A DNA stretch of 64,000 bases from Leadbettera azotonutricia ZAS-9. Its GTDB lineage: Bacteria; Spirochaetota; Spirochaetia; Treponematales; Breznakiellaceae. The stretch is from NCBI RefSeq assembly GCF_000214355.1, contig NC_015577.1, forward strand, positions 3,277,389-3,341,388. Direction: 5' to 3'. Shown in pieces: positions 1 through 6,965 of the stretch. How positions within the stretch are numbered: the stretch's first letter is position 1; every line of letters begins with the position of its first letter. The notes under the pieces were generated by a model that saw only the letters and a list, made by a program, of their open reading frames with translations, was not told where the DNA came from and made no database searches. Position numbers and translations under genes: made by a program.

Positions 1-2
1 TC

Positions 3-164
3 TTCATTTTCCGGGACAGCGTGCTCTATATTGCGCCGCCCTTTTTGGCGGCTGGGGTAATCACGGGAATTGTCCTGGGGTTGTTCTGTGAATATTTTAC
101 CCGCAGCTCCCAATGGTACGCCCAGCGCAGGCGCCCTTTGCATAAGCCCGAGGGGGCGTTATGA
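3..164 (+). CDS. C-terminal end of a membrane protein, possibly Gx transporter family (EetB-like)
   Basis: Only the last 53 codons are in the window; the gene starts upstream of position 1. The frame opens with a hydrophobic helix (YIAPPFLAAGVITGIVLG) followed by a short basic tail rich in Arg, which fits the last membrane helix of an inner-membrane protein. The stop codon overlaps the ATG of the next gene (ATGA), so the two are translationally coupled. The suggestion of the Gx transporter family (also annotated as heptaprenyl diphosphate synthase component I, or EetB in electron-transfer loci) rests mainly on the neighbours: an FMN-binding protein, NDH-2 and a polyprenyl synthase. The visible piece alone does not prove the family. 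Confidence 0.45.
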   Translation, partial: FIFRDSVLYIAPPFLAAGVITGIVLGLFCEYFTRSSQWYAQRRRPLHKPEGAL

Positions 165-805
165 AGGCCCTGGAAAAGTTCCGCGCCCGCCGCCGGGAAG
201 TCTACGAAGGGTTGTTCAGCCCCCGATCCCTATGCATTGCCGGGCTCATTATCATGCCCGCGTTGCTCTTTAACCCATATCCCCTGTTCAGGATACTTCA
301 ATTTTTGTTTTTTTGGTTCCTGGCCTGGCTTTCGGGGAAAAAAAACAACCCTCTCATAACCTTCCTGGTAATGCTGTTCATTGTGGCCTTCAACCTTATT
401 GTCCCATACGGGCGGGTTCTGGCGGCTATCGGCCCCTTCAAAATTACCACTGGGGCCCTTATGGCGGGTATTCAAAGGGCCGTAACCCTGGAAGGGCTGA
501 TCATGCTTTCCCGGTTTTCCATCAGGCGGGATCTCCGGATCCCCGGCAAATTCGGGGAGCTTATCGGCGAATCCTTCCGCATTTTCGCAATCATCATGGA
601 CCGGAAAAAGGCGATTACTCGCAAAAACCTTATGGGCGATATTGACAAGCTTTTGATAGAACTAAGCGACGATGTGTCGGAGGATGTTTCCTCCACGGGA
701 ACGGCTTCCCGCAAGCGCACCGGCGTTCCGGGCTTTATTGTCCTCGCGGCGGTGGTGATTCTGTCGTGGTTTCCCTGGGCTTTTATGCTTCTGGCGCGGA
801 GGTAG
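161..805 (+). CDS. Membrane protein with EcfT/CbiQ-like features
   Basis: The 214-residue protein has a basic N-terminus, several hydrophobic helices (about residues 27-45, 47-60, 66-85, 103-120 and a last one at 190-210), and a cytoplasmic stretch with RDLRIPGKFGELIGESFRIF and a run of charged residues. The layout recalls the transmembrane (T) component of ECF transporters, which couples a substrate-binding membrane protein to ATPases, but the usual paired Ala-Arg-Gly coupling motifs are not obvious. It overlaps the previous gene by 4 nt and so belongs to the same operon. In flavin-based electron transfer loci an ECF module for flavin or quinone precursor transport is common, which makes this a reasonable but unproven role. 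Confidence 0.5.
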   Translation: MKALEKFRARRREVYEGLFSPRSLCIAGLIIMPALLFNPYPLFRILQFLFFWFLAWLSGKKNNPLITFLVMLFIVAFNLIVPYGRVLAAIGPFKITTGALMAGIQRAVTLEGLIMLSRFSIRRDLRIPGKFGELIGESFRIFAIIMDRKKAITRKNLMGDIDKLLIELSDDVSEDVSSTGTASRKRTGVPGFIVLAAVVILSWFPWAFMLLARR

Positions 806-1265
806 CCGAGAGATCCTTGAACAGCCCCGCATCCTTGAGCATCTGTCTCATTTCCTGTATCTGCTGATCCAGCTCTTTAATTTGCCGAGCATGGCTCTTA
901 ATCTGCTGGTCATGATTCTTAAGCTGTTGGTCTTGGCTCTTAAGCTGCTGCTTTTGCTTTTCGATTGCTTCTTCCCATTCCTTCGCCTCTTCTATCGCGG
1001 ACCAATAGCTCATCATGTCGGCGTTTGCCTGGGTTTCACGAAGATATGCCAGCTGCGCTTCGTCCATTAGTTCTACCACCTGTTCTGCCATGGCTATGTC
1101 CTCCTCTTGCCGGATTATTGCTTCCAGCAGCTCTTTCCTGGTTATGGTAGCCGCTGATTTGCCTGCTATCCTCTCTATCTTTTTCAATTCTACCGTAATT
1201 ATTTGTGTCCGTCTAAGGGGGCTATGGCACTGCGACCCAAGGTTGGCGATTTCTTCCAGCCGCAA
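783..1265 (-). pseudogene. C-terminal remnant of a PD-(D/E)XK (Rpn-type) transposase
   Basis: This 160-residue frame lacks the N-terminal nuclease domain of Rpn/PDDEXK-type transposases but keeps what looks like their C-terminal helical part (ELLEAIIRQEEDIAMAEQ, then MMSYWSAIEEAKEWEE). It ends in a coiled coil made of degenerate heptads (QQLKSQD, QQLKNHD, QQIKSHA, RQIKELD, QQIQEMR). The first about 20 codons look unrelated. It overlaps the 3' end of the upstream membrane-protein gene on the other strand and faces away from an intact Rpn gene, so it is best read as debris of an earlier insertion. It could still be expressed as a small coiled-coil protein. Confidence 0.5.
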
Positions 1266-1312
1266 TCCCTTGAAAATTCAGCAAAAATATGCTAATTTTA
1301 GAATGAGGTATT

Positions 1313-2221
1313 TTGGTGTCGGCAAACCGTGAGTATAAAGACAGTGTGTTTTCCCTGCTTTTTGGGAATCCCGAAACATTGCGGGAGGTCTACGGCGCCC
1401 TGGAAGGGGTGACCATTGACCCCGAAGAACCCATCACCATCAATACCCTCGAAAATGCCCTTTATATGAAACGGATCAACGATCTCTCGTTTACCATCGG
1501 CGAAAAGCTGGTCGTTTTAATTGAGCACCAGAGCACACTCAACAAAAACATGCCCCTCAGGATATTGATGTACATTGCCCGGATATACGAAAAAATCGTG
1601 GAGAATAAGGACATTTACGCCAAAGGGCTTATCAAAATCCCCCGGCCTGAATTCTTCATCATCTACAATGGGCCGGATACCGATTGGGACACCCGGCAAT
1701 TGAAGCTGTCCGATGCCTTTGAGGATGCTTCCGCCCTGGGGACGGGTTCTTCGATATCGCTTGAACTTTCCGCGACTGCGTACAATATTAATCAGGGTCA
1801 CAACAAGGATATAGTCCGCAAGAGCAAGAAACTTTCCGGATACAGCGTTTTTATTGACAAGGTCCGGGAATACGAAAAGGAATTAGGCAATTTGGAAGAG
1901 GCCATTAAAAAGGCCGTGGAATATTGTGTGGAAAGCGACATCCTTAAAGACTTTTTGGAAGCCCACAGCAAGGAGGTTTTGAACATGCTATTCACTGAAT
2001 GGAACCAGGAAGAGGCTCTGGAATACCGGTACAATGAAGGCCGCGAAGAAGGCCGCGAAGAAGGCCGCGAAGAAGGCCGTGAAGAAGGCCGCAAAGAAGA
2101 TGCCAGAAACATGCTGCGCGACAATATACTCCCTGCTAAGGTCGCCCAATACACCGGATTGCCCCTTAAGGCAATACAAGATTTGGCTCTGACAATGAGT
2201 ACACAAACAGCGGGCAAATGA
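1313..2221 (+). CDS. Rpn family recombination-promoting nuclease / putative transposase
   Basis: A 302-residue PD-(D/E)XK nuclease-family protein. The N-terminus (REYKDSVFSLLFGNPE) and the core with NDLSF, then LVVLIEHQST and MPLRILMYIARIYE, are typical of the family; Asp in NDLSF and Glu/Gln in IEHQS are the likely metal-binding catalytic residues. Rpn proteins are endonucleases that promote RecA-independent recombination. The start is TTG 1313 or, more likely, GTG 1316, which has GAGG about 7 nt upstream. The tail carries five GREE/GRKE repeats encoded by a 12-bp tandem repeat, a feature seen in many members. The gene sits between two parts of what looks like one electron-transfer locus. 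Confidence 0.85.
   Translation: MVSANREYKDSVFSLLFGNPETLREVYGALEGVTIDPEEPITINTLENALYMKRINDLSFTIGEKLVVLIEHQSTLNKNMPLRILMYIARIYEKIVENKDIYAKGLIKIPRPEFFIIYNGPDTDWDTRQLKLSDAFEDASALGTGSSISLELSATAYNINQGHNKDIVRKSKKLSGYSVFIDKVREYEKELGNLEEAIKKAVEYCVESDILKDFLEAHSKEVLNMLFTEWNQEEALEYRYNEGREEGREEGREEGREEGRKEDARNMLRDNILPAKVAQYTGLPLKAIQDLALTMSTQTAGK
2036..2095 (+). repeat. 12-bp tandem repeat encoding (GREE)n in the Rpn gene
   Basis: Five near-identical copies of GAAGGCCGCGAA lie head to tail; the fourth has T for C and the last is altered to GGCCGCAAAGAA. They encode Gly-Arg-Glu-Glu units. Such an in-frame 12-bp repeat can gain or lose units by slippage without shifting the reading frame. Confidence 0.85.
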
Positions 2222-2302
2222 ACGTTCCTACCCAACATTATCCTTTAAAAGTTTCAGCTATATGGCATCGGGAAAACATGGGTCATGCCAACGCGCCGTC
2301 AC

Positions 2303-2331
2303 TTTACATATCTTTGTATCCTTGTTACTAT
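2303..2331 (+). promoter_or_regulatory. Predicted sigma-70 promoter for the FMN-binding/NDH-2 genes
   Basis: TTTACA (2303-2308) and TACTAT (2326-2331) are separated by 17 nt, 54 nt before the ATG at 2385, which has GAGGAG as ribosome-binding site. This would restart transcription downstream of the transposase genes. The rest of the 163-nt gap holds nothing else I recognise. Confidence 0.5.
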
Positions 2332-2384
2332 TTCCCTATTACGAATGTTTTTAATTCAGACTAATTATCATTGAGGAGAAGACT

Positions 2385-3155
2385 ATGAAAAAGCTCGTTT
2401 TAGCTGCGGCGATTGCCGCGCTCTGTGTCGCTGCCCTGGCTGCCCAGACCTACAAGGATGGGTTCTATTTTGCCCAGGATTCGGACTATGCCAGCAACCA
2501 GAAGAACCAGGTGGTTATTGAGGTCAAAGGCGGCAAAATCGCCTCTGCAAACTGGAATATCCTCAGCCTGAATGCGGGTTCACGGGATCTTAAGTCCATT
2601 GCCCAGTCGGGCAGCGTGCCTGCGGCCGCAACCTGGGCTACCCAGGCCGGCGTGGTCGAGGCTTTTCTGGTGTCGAGCCAAAATGTCAACGCCGCATCTG
2701 TGCCGGGGGGGCCAAGCAATGTAAAGCCCTTCTTTGACCTGGCAAAAAAGGCGTTGAAGGACAAGGCTATTGCAAAGGGGTCCTATGCCAAAGACGGCTG
2801 GTATTACAATGAATCCTCCGAGGTCGATGGGTACCATACCAAGAATACTGCCCTTATCACGGTGGTAAACGGCACTATCGTGGACGCCCTCTGGAACGGG
2901 ATACTGCAGGGTATGCCTGCAAGCGTTAATCCCTCAAAAATGATCACCTCCAGAGCCAAGGGATACCCCATGACCGGGGCAAAAAAGACCTGGGATCAGC
3001 AGGCGGTGAGTACCACCAATGCCCTGGTCAAAGCCCAAAGCCCTGATAATTTGAAGTTGAAAGCCGACGGGGCTGCCGACGGGATTTCCGGGGTATCCAT
3101 TCATATCAAAGAATATGTTGACGTTGCAAAAGCAGCCCTGCAGGGCGCCCGGTAA
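2385..3155 (+). CDS. Exported FMN-binding domain protein (PplA-like)
   Basis: The 256-residue protein has a Sec signal peptide (cleavage near AALAA-Q, residues 19-21) and two tandem FMN-binding-type domains, each starting with a DGxYY/F motif (YKDGFYF near residue 23 and YAKDGWYY near 134). The second domain ends in DGISGVS (about residues 233-239), which fits the site where ApbE-type transferases attach FMN to Ser/Thr; the first domain has lost this motif (AASVPGGPS). A clear lipobox is absent: the only signal-peptide Cys follows Leu. It is followed at 18 nt by NDH-2, to which it could serve as an extracytoplasmic electron acceptor, as PplA does in Listeria. No apbE gene is in the window. 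Confidence 0.8.
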   Translation: MKKLVLAAAIAALCVAALAAQTYKDGFYFAQDSDYASNQKNQVVIEVKGGKIASANWNILSLNAGSRDLKSIAQSGSVPAAATWATQAGVVEAFLVSSQNVNAASVPGGPSNVKPFFDLAKKALKDKAIAKGSYAKDGWYYNESSEVDGYHTKNTALITVVNGTIVDALWNGILQGMPASVNPSKMITSRAKGYPMTGAKKTWDQQAVSTTNALVKAQSPDNLKLKADGAADGISGVSIHIKEYVDVAKAALQGAR

Positions 3156-3173
3156 AGCAAAAAGGAGTTTTCA

Positions 3174-5132
3174 ATGGGAAACGGGAAAAATATCCTCATT
3201 GTCGGCGGGGGATATGGCGGCATATCTGCCGCGAAAAAGCTGGAGAAAAAGTACAAGCACAATGATGATGTAACCATCACCTTGGTGGATAAGCGGCCTT
3301 TCCATACCCTGATGACGGAACTCCACGAGGTTGCCGGGCACAGGGTAGAGCCGGATTCGGTGCGGGTTCCCTATGCCAAGGTCTTCGGGGCGTCAAAGGT
3401 CAAGGTATCGCTGGATACTATCGATTCCATTGATTTTGGCAAAAACCAGGCCCGTTCCGCTACGAAGGTCTACGACTACGATTATTTGGTCCTGGGCAGC
3501 GGGGCGGAACCGAATTTCTTCGGCATTCCGGGAATTAAAGAAAATTCCTTTACCCTCTGGTCTTTTGACGATGCAATGAAGCTCCGGTATCACATTGATG
3601 ATGTTTTTGAAAAGGCTGTCGCCGAACAGGATCGGGCCAAACGGCAGAAAATGCTCACCTTTGTGGTGGCCGGCGCGGGCTTTACAGGTATCGAAATGGC
3701 CGGGGAACTCATCGAATGGCGCGATACCATGTGCGCCAAGTGGCTGGTTCCCGTTTCCGAAGTGCGGATCATTGTGGTGGAAGCCCTGAACTCCATCCTG
3801 CCTATTCTGGAGGAAGACCTCCGGGACAAGGTCGAGCATTACATGAAAAAGCACGGGGCAGAGCTTTTGACCGGTACCGCGATTGTAGGCGGCGAACCGG
3901 GGCTGGTAAAGCTCAAGGACGGTTCCGCCCTGGCGACCAGCACTTTTATCTGGACCGCTGGTGTGGATGGCAATACCTGGGCCGATGGCCTGGGCCTTTC
4001 CAATGGCCCCTTCGGCAAGGATGCCCCGGAAGGCAAGCGGAACCGCAGGGGCCGCCTCCTCATCACCGATGAGATCCGTTCCGTGGATCACCCCAATGTC
4101 TTCCCTGTAGGGGACAACATTTGGTTCATCGAAAATGAAAAGCCCCTCCCCCAAATCGTGGAAACTGCAGTGCAGACCGGAGAAACCGCGGCCCACAATA
4201 TCATTGCCGCTATCGACGGGTCTGCGCCGAAGAAGTTCAAATCCAACTTCCATGGCTTTATGGTTTCTGTTGGAGGCAAATACGCCGTGTCCAACGCCAT
4301 GGGGATCAAGCTTTCGGGTCTGTTTGCCATGGCTATGAAGCACATCGTCAACCTCCACTACTTGATCGGGGTGGCGGGCTTTAACCAGTGCTGGGAATAC
4401 CTGAAGCACGAATTCCTCAACAACGACAGCGGCAGGACCATTGTCCACGGCTTCGGTTCCTACAAAACCAGGGGCTACTGGCTTCTGCCTATCCGGCTAT
4501 GGCTGGGGCTTATGTGGGTCTTTGAAGGGATCAACAAGATTGGCGAAGGCTGGCTAAACTGGGCCCAGGGTTCCAAATCGGGCTGGATGTTCTCCTCGGG
4601 GATAGTGCAGTCCGGCGTGCCCCCGGCTGCGGATGATCTCTTTGGGGCTGCCGAGGATCTCTTCGGGTCGGTTGCCGTGGAAGCAGCCGATGCGGTGAGT
4701 TCCGCCACGGTTACGGTGAACACCACCTTTGAAGGTGTCTGGGATTTTTCCAGGACGATTTTTGCTACCGATGGCGCGGTGGCAACCTGGTTCAGAACGA
4801 CTTTCATGGATAATCTTCTTGCCTATGTCCCCTTCCAGGGCTTCCAGTTAATGGTAGTTTTGGTGGAGATTTTGATTGGGCTGGCCTTGGTAGGCGGTTT
4901 GTTCACCTGGTGGGCTGCTGCAGTTTCCTGTGTCATGTGCGTGATATTCTCCCTTTCGGGCTTGTTTTACTGGTATCAGCTATGGTTCTTATTTGCAGGG
5001 ATCTTGTTCCTCGGCGGCGGCGGCAGGGCCTTCGGCCTGGATTGCTGGGTGGTTCCCTTCTTTAAGAAATGGTGGAATGGAACCAAGATTGCCCGCAGGC
5101 TCTATTGGTATCAAGATGGGCCTTCAAAATAG
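3174..5132 (+). CDS. ndh: Type II NADH dehydrogenase with C-terminal membrane domain
   Basis: NDH-2 passes electrons from NADH to quinone without pumping ions. The first about 420 of 652 residues hold two dinucleotide-binding motifs (VGGGYGG at 10-16 for FAD, AGAGFTG near 165 for NADH) and the FAD motif VFPVGDN near 310. From about 435 on the protein has extra membrane helices (RLWLGLMWVFEGINK, then three helices between about 560 and 635) with a DoxX-like look and a loop between them. Ordinary NDH-2 has about 400-450 residues; the extended membrane form is the one found in flavin-based extracellular electron transfer loci. AAGGAG lies 9 nt before the ATG, and the FMN-binding gene is just upstream. 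Confidence 0.88.
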   Translation: MGNGKNILIVGGGYGGISAAKKLEKKYKHNDDVTITLVDKRPFHTLMTELHEVAGHRVEPDSVRVPYAKVFGASKVKVSLDTIDSIDFGKNQARSATKVYDYDYLVLGSGAEPNFFGIPGIKENSFTLWSFDDAMKLRYHIDDVFEKAVAEQDRAKRQKMLTFVVAGAGFTGIEMAGELIEWRDTMCAKWLVPVSEVRIIVVEALNSILPILEEDLRDKVEHYMKKHGAELLTGTAIVGGEPGLVKLKDGSALATSTFIWTAGVDGNTWADGLGLSNGPFGKDAPEGKRNRRGRLLITDEIRSVDHPNVFPVGDNIWFIENEKPLPQIVETAVQTGETAAHNIIAAIDGSAPKKFKSNFHGFMVSVGGKYAVSNAMGIKLSGLFAMAMKHIVNLHYLIGVAGFNQCWEYLKHEFLNNDSGRTIVHGFGSYKTRGYWLLPIRLWLGLMWVFEGINKIGEGWLNWAQGSKSGWMFSSGIVQSGVPPAADDLFGAAEDLFGSVAVEAADAVSSATVTVNTTFEGVWDFSRTIFATDGAVATWFRTTFMDNLLAYVPFQGFQLMVVLVEILIGLALVGGLFTWWAAAVSCVMCVIFSLSGLFYWYQLWFLFAGILFLGGGGRAFGLDCWVVPFFKKWWNGTKIARRLYWYQDGPSK

Positions 5133-5147
5133 GCCTTTGTAAAATCG

Positions 5148-6113
5148 ATGTCTTCGTATTGGAGTGATTTCCCCGGAATACCGGAAGCTTTGGAAAAAGT
5201 TTCCGGTATTATACGGAGTTCGTCCGAATCGCAAAATCCAATAATTTCTGAGGGACTTAGTTCGCTTTTTAACGGAAAGGGCAAACTGCTCCGGCCGGGT
5301 TTATTCATGCTGGCAGCCCAATTCGGGAAGCCCCAGGAAAAACACTATAAACTGGCAGCTTCCCTCGAAATGCTCCACATGGCAACCCTCATCCACGATG
5401 ACGTGATTGACGATTCCCCTATGCGTCGGGGGGTTCCTGCGGTGCATACCCGGTACGGAAAACGGGACGCTGTCCTTATAGGGGACTACCTTCTTTCCCG
5501 CTGTTTTATCCTTACTGCGGAATACACGTCCCCGCAGAATGCCGTCAATTTGGCCAAACTCATTTCGACTATATGCTTGATGGAAATTGAGCAGAACAAT
5601 GACAGGTTCAGGAGCAATACCTCCCTGCGGACTTATATGCGGAAAATCCTGGGAAAGTCGGCGCTGCTTTTTTCTCTTGCCTGTTATGCAGGGGCCTTCG
5701 AGGCAAAGGCTTCCAGGGATACTTGCGAACGCCTCAGGCGGATTGGGTATAACATCGGCATAGCCTTCCAGATTATCGACGATATACTGGATTATGCCGG
5801 GAAGCAGGATCTGGTACGGAAACCCCTGGGGAACGATATCAGCTCCGGGCTTATAACTCTGCCGGTGCTCTGCGCCCTGCCCCTTGACAATACCGGAACG
5901 TTGCAGGAAATTTTTTCCCGGGCTTCCTTTACTCCTGAGGAAGGGGCGGTTATTTTTAATCTGGTCAACAATTCCGGCGGGGTGGAAGCGGCCGGCAAAT
6001 ATGCCGAAAAATACACCAACAGGGCTCTCCGGGAAATCAGCGCACTCCCTCCAGGAAAAAACCGGGATATGCTGGACACCCTGACCCGGCGGCTATTGAT
6101 CCGGGACAAGTAA
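5148..6113 (+). CDS. Polyprenyl (heptaprenyl-type) diphosphate synthase
   Basis: This trans-isoprenyl diphosphate synthase extends an allylic diphosphate with isopentenyl diphosphate to make the side chain of a quinone or of undecaprenyl-like lipids. The 321-residue protein has both Asp-rich motifs: LIHDDVIDD with MRRG (about residues 80-95) and FQIIDDILDY (about 207-216). It starts 15 nt after the ndh stop and is in the same operon. In electron-transfer loci the enzyme in this place (DmkB) makes the tail of a demethylmenaquinone. The chain length cannot be read with certainty from the sequence. No strong ribosome-binding site precedes the ATG. Confidence 0.85.
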   Translation: MSSYWSDFPGIPEALEKVSGIIRSSSESQNPIISEGLSSLFNGKGKLLRPGLFMLAAQFGKPQEKHYKLAASLEMLHMATLIHDDVIDDSPMRRGVPAVHTRYGKRDAVLIGDYLLSRCFILTAEYTSPQNAVNLAKLISTICLMEIEQNNDRFRSNTSLRTYMRKILGKSALLFSLACYAGAFEAKASRDTCERLRRIGYNIGIAFQIIDDILDYAGKQDLVRKPLGNDISSGLITLPVLCALPLDNTGTLQEIFSRASFTPEEGAVIFNLVNNSGGVEAAGKYAEKYTNRALREISALPPGKNRDMLDTLTRRLLIRDK

Positions 6114-6120
6114 GGTTCCT

Positions 6121-6909
6121 ATGCGGATAATCGAATGGTCCCGATTTTTAACGGAAGGTCTTCCGGGTACAAAGAATTTCACCGCCATGACTATCGGGGT
6201 CTTTGATGGTATACACCGGGGGCATAAAGCCCTTATTGACCGCGTAGTCTCCCACGTCAGCTCTGCGTCCCCTGTGGTTGTCACCTTCAGGCAGAATCAT
6301 AAAAAAAACTTGCAACAGCAGCACACCCCGCTTAATCACCGGGGGGATATATTCAGTTTCCGGCAAAAAATGGACAGCCTCGAAAATCTGGGCATAGCCC
6401 TGGCCATTGTGATTGATTTTTCAGAATCCATAAGGCACATGCCGGGGCTGGAATTTATCCGGATCCTGCAGGAGCATGGAAAGATGGGCTACCTGGCGGT
6501 GGGCAGCAACTTCCGCTGCGGCTATCATTTGGACACCGATGCGCCGATGATTCAAAAAATAAACGAAAAGCTGGGTATCCCCACGGATGTTGTAGAGGTC
6601 CTTTCGGAAGATTCCCTGCCCATAAGCTCAAGCCGCATACGCAGCGCCATCGCCCAGGGGAATCTGCAGGAAGCTGCAGCCATGCTTGGCCATCCCTATG
6701 TTATTGACATTAGTGATGCCGGCGATTCATCCGCCCAGGGCGTTTACGATCTTGCCGCCCAGGGCCGAATTCTGCCGCCCCCCGGAAAGTACCCGGTCCG
6801 CCTCTATGAAGGCATCCGGGGAGCAGGAACACCAACCGAAATACAAGTTGAACAGGGGGTTATCCGTATCCCCGGGTCCCAATGGGAATATGTTGAGTTC
6901 TTGATCTAG
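6121..6909 (+). CDS. ribF: FAD synthetase, RibF-like, apparently without the riboflavin kinase domain
   Basis: The N-terminal about 185 residues match the FMN adenylyltransferase half of RibF: GVFDGIHRGH (27-36) binds ATP phosphates and SSSRIRSAI (near 170) is the C-terminal signature. The following about 75 residues do not show the kinase motifs of bifunctional RibF (no Gly-rich loop with the PTAN signature), only a short stretch with LPPPGKYPVRLYEG that recalls its beta-barrel. It may therefore make FAD but not FMN. The gene is 8 nt downstream of the prenyl synthase. Placement with an FMN-binding protein and a flavoenzyme suggests it supplies FAD for protein flavinylation. Its length (262) is below the usual about 310. 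Confidence 0.8.
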   Translation: MRIIEWSRFLTEGLPGTKNFTAMTIGVFDGIHRGHKALIDRVVSHVSSASPVVVTFRQNHKKNLQQQHTPLNHRGDIFSFRQKMDSLENLGIALAIVIDFSESIRHMPGLEFIRILQEHGKMGYLAVGSNFRCGYHLDTDAPMIQKINEKLGIPTDVVEVLSEDSLPISSSRIRSAIAQGNLQEAAAMLGHPYVIDISDAGDSSAQGVYDLAAQGRILPPPGKYPVRLYEGIRGAGTPTEIQVEQGVIRIPGSQWEYVEFLI

Positions 6910-6965
6910 TACTATTCGTATGTTACGATAGTATTATCTTTAAAAATTTTATCAGAGGTAGTCCT

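Noticed and set aside
2036-2095. The short tandem repeats as a CRISPR array
   Set aside because: Units are 12 bp, contiguous and within a coding frame, with no spacers.
1798-2238. A minus-strand frame rich in Ser-Arg-Pro repeats
   Set aside because: It is the mirror of the GREE-encoding repeat and runs antisense to the Rpn gene with no start signals.
2303-2384. An FMN riboswitch before the FMN-binding gene
   Set aside because: The leader is only about 50 nt and shows none of the conserved FMN riboswitch helices.
3393-4448. A long minus-strand frame opposite ndh
   Set aside because: Its translation has no recognisable motif and its codons mirror a clear NDH-2 reading frame.
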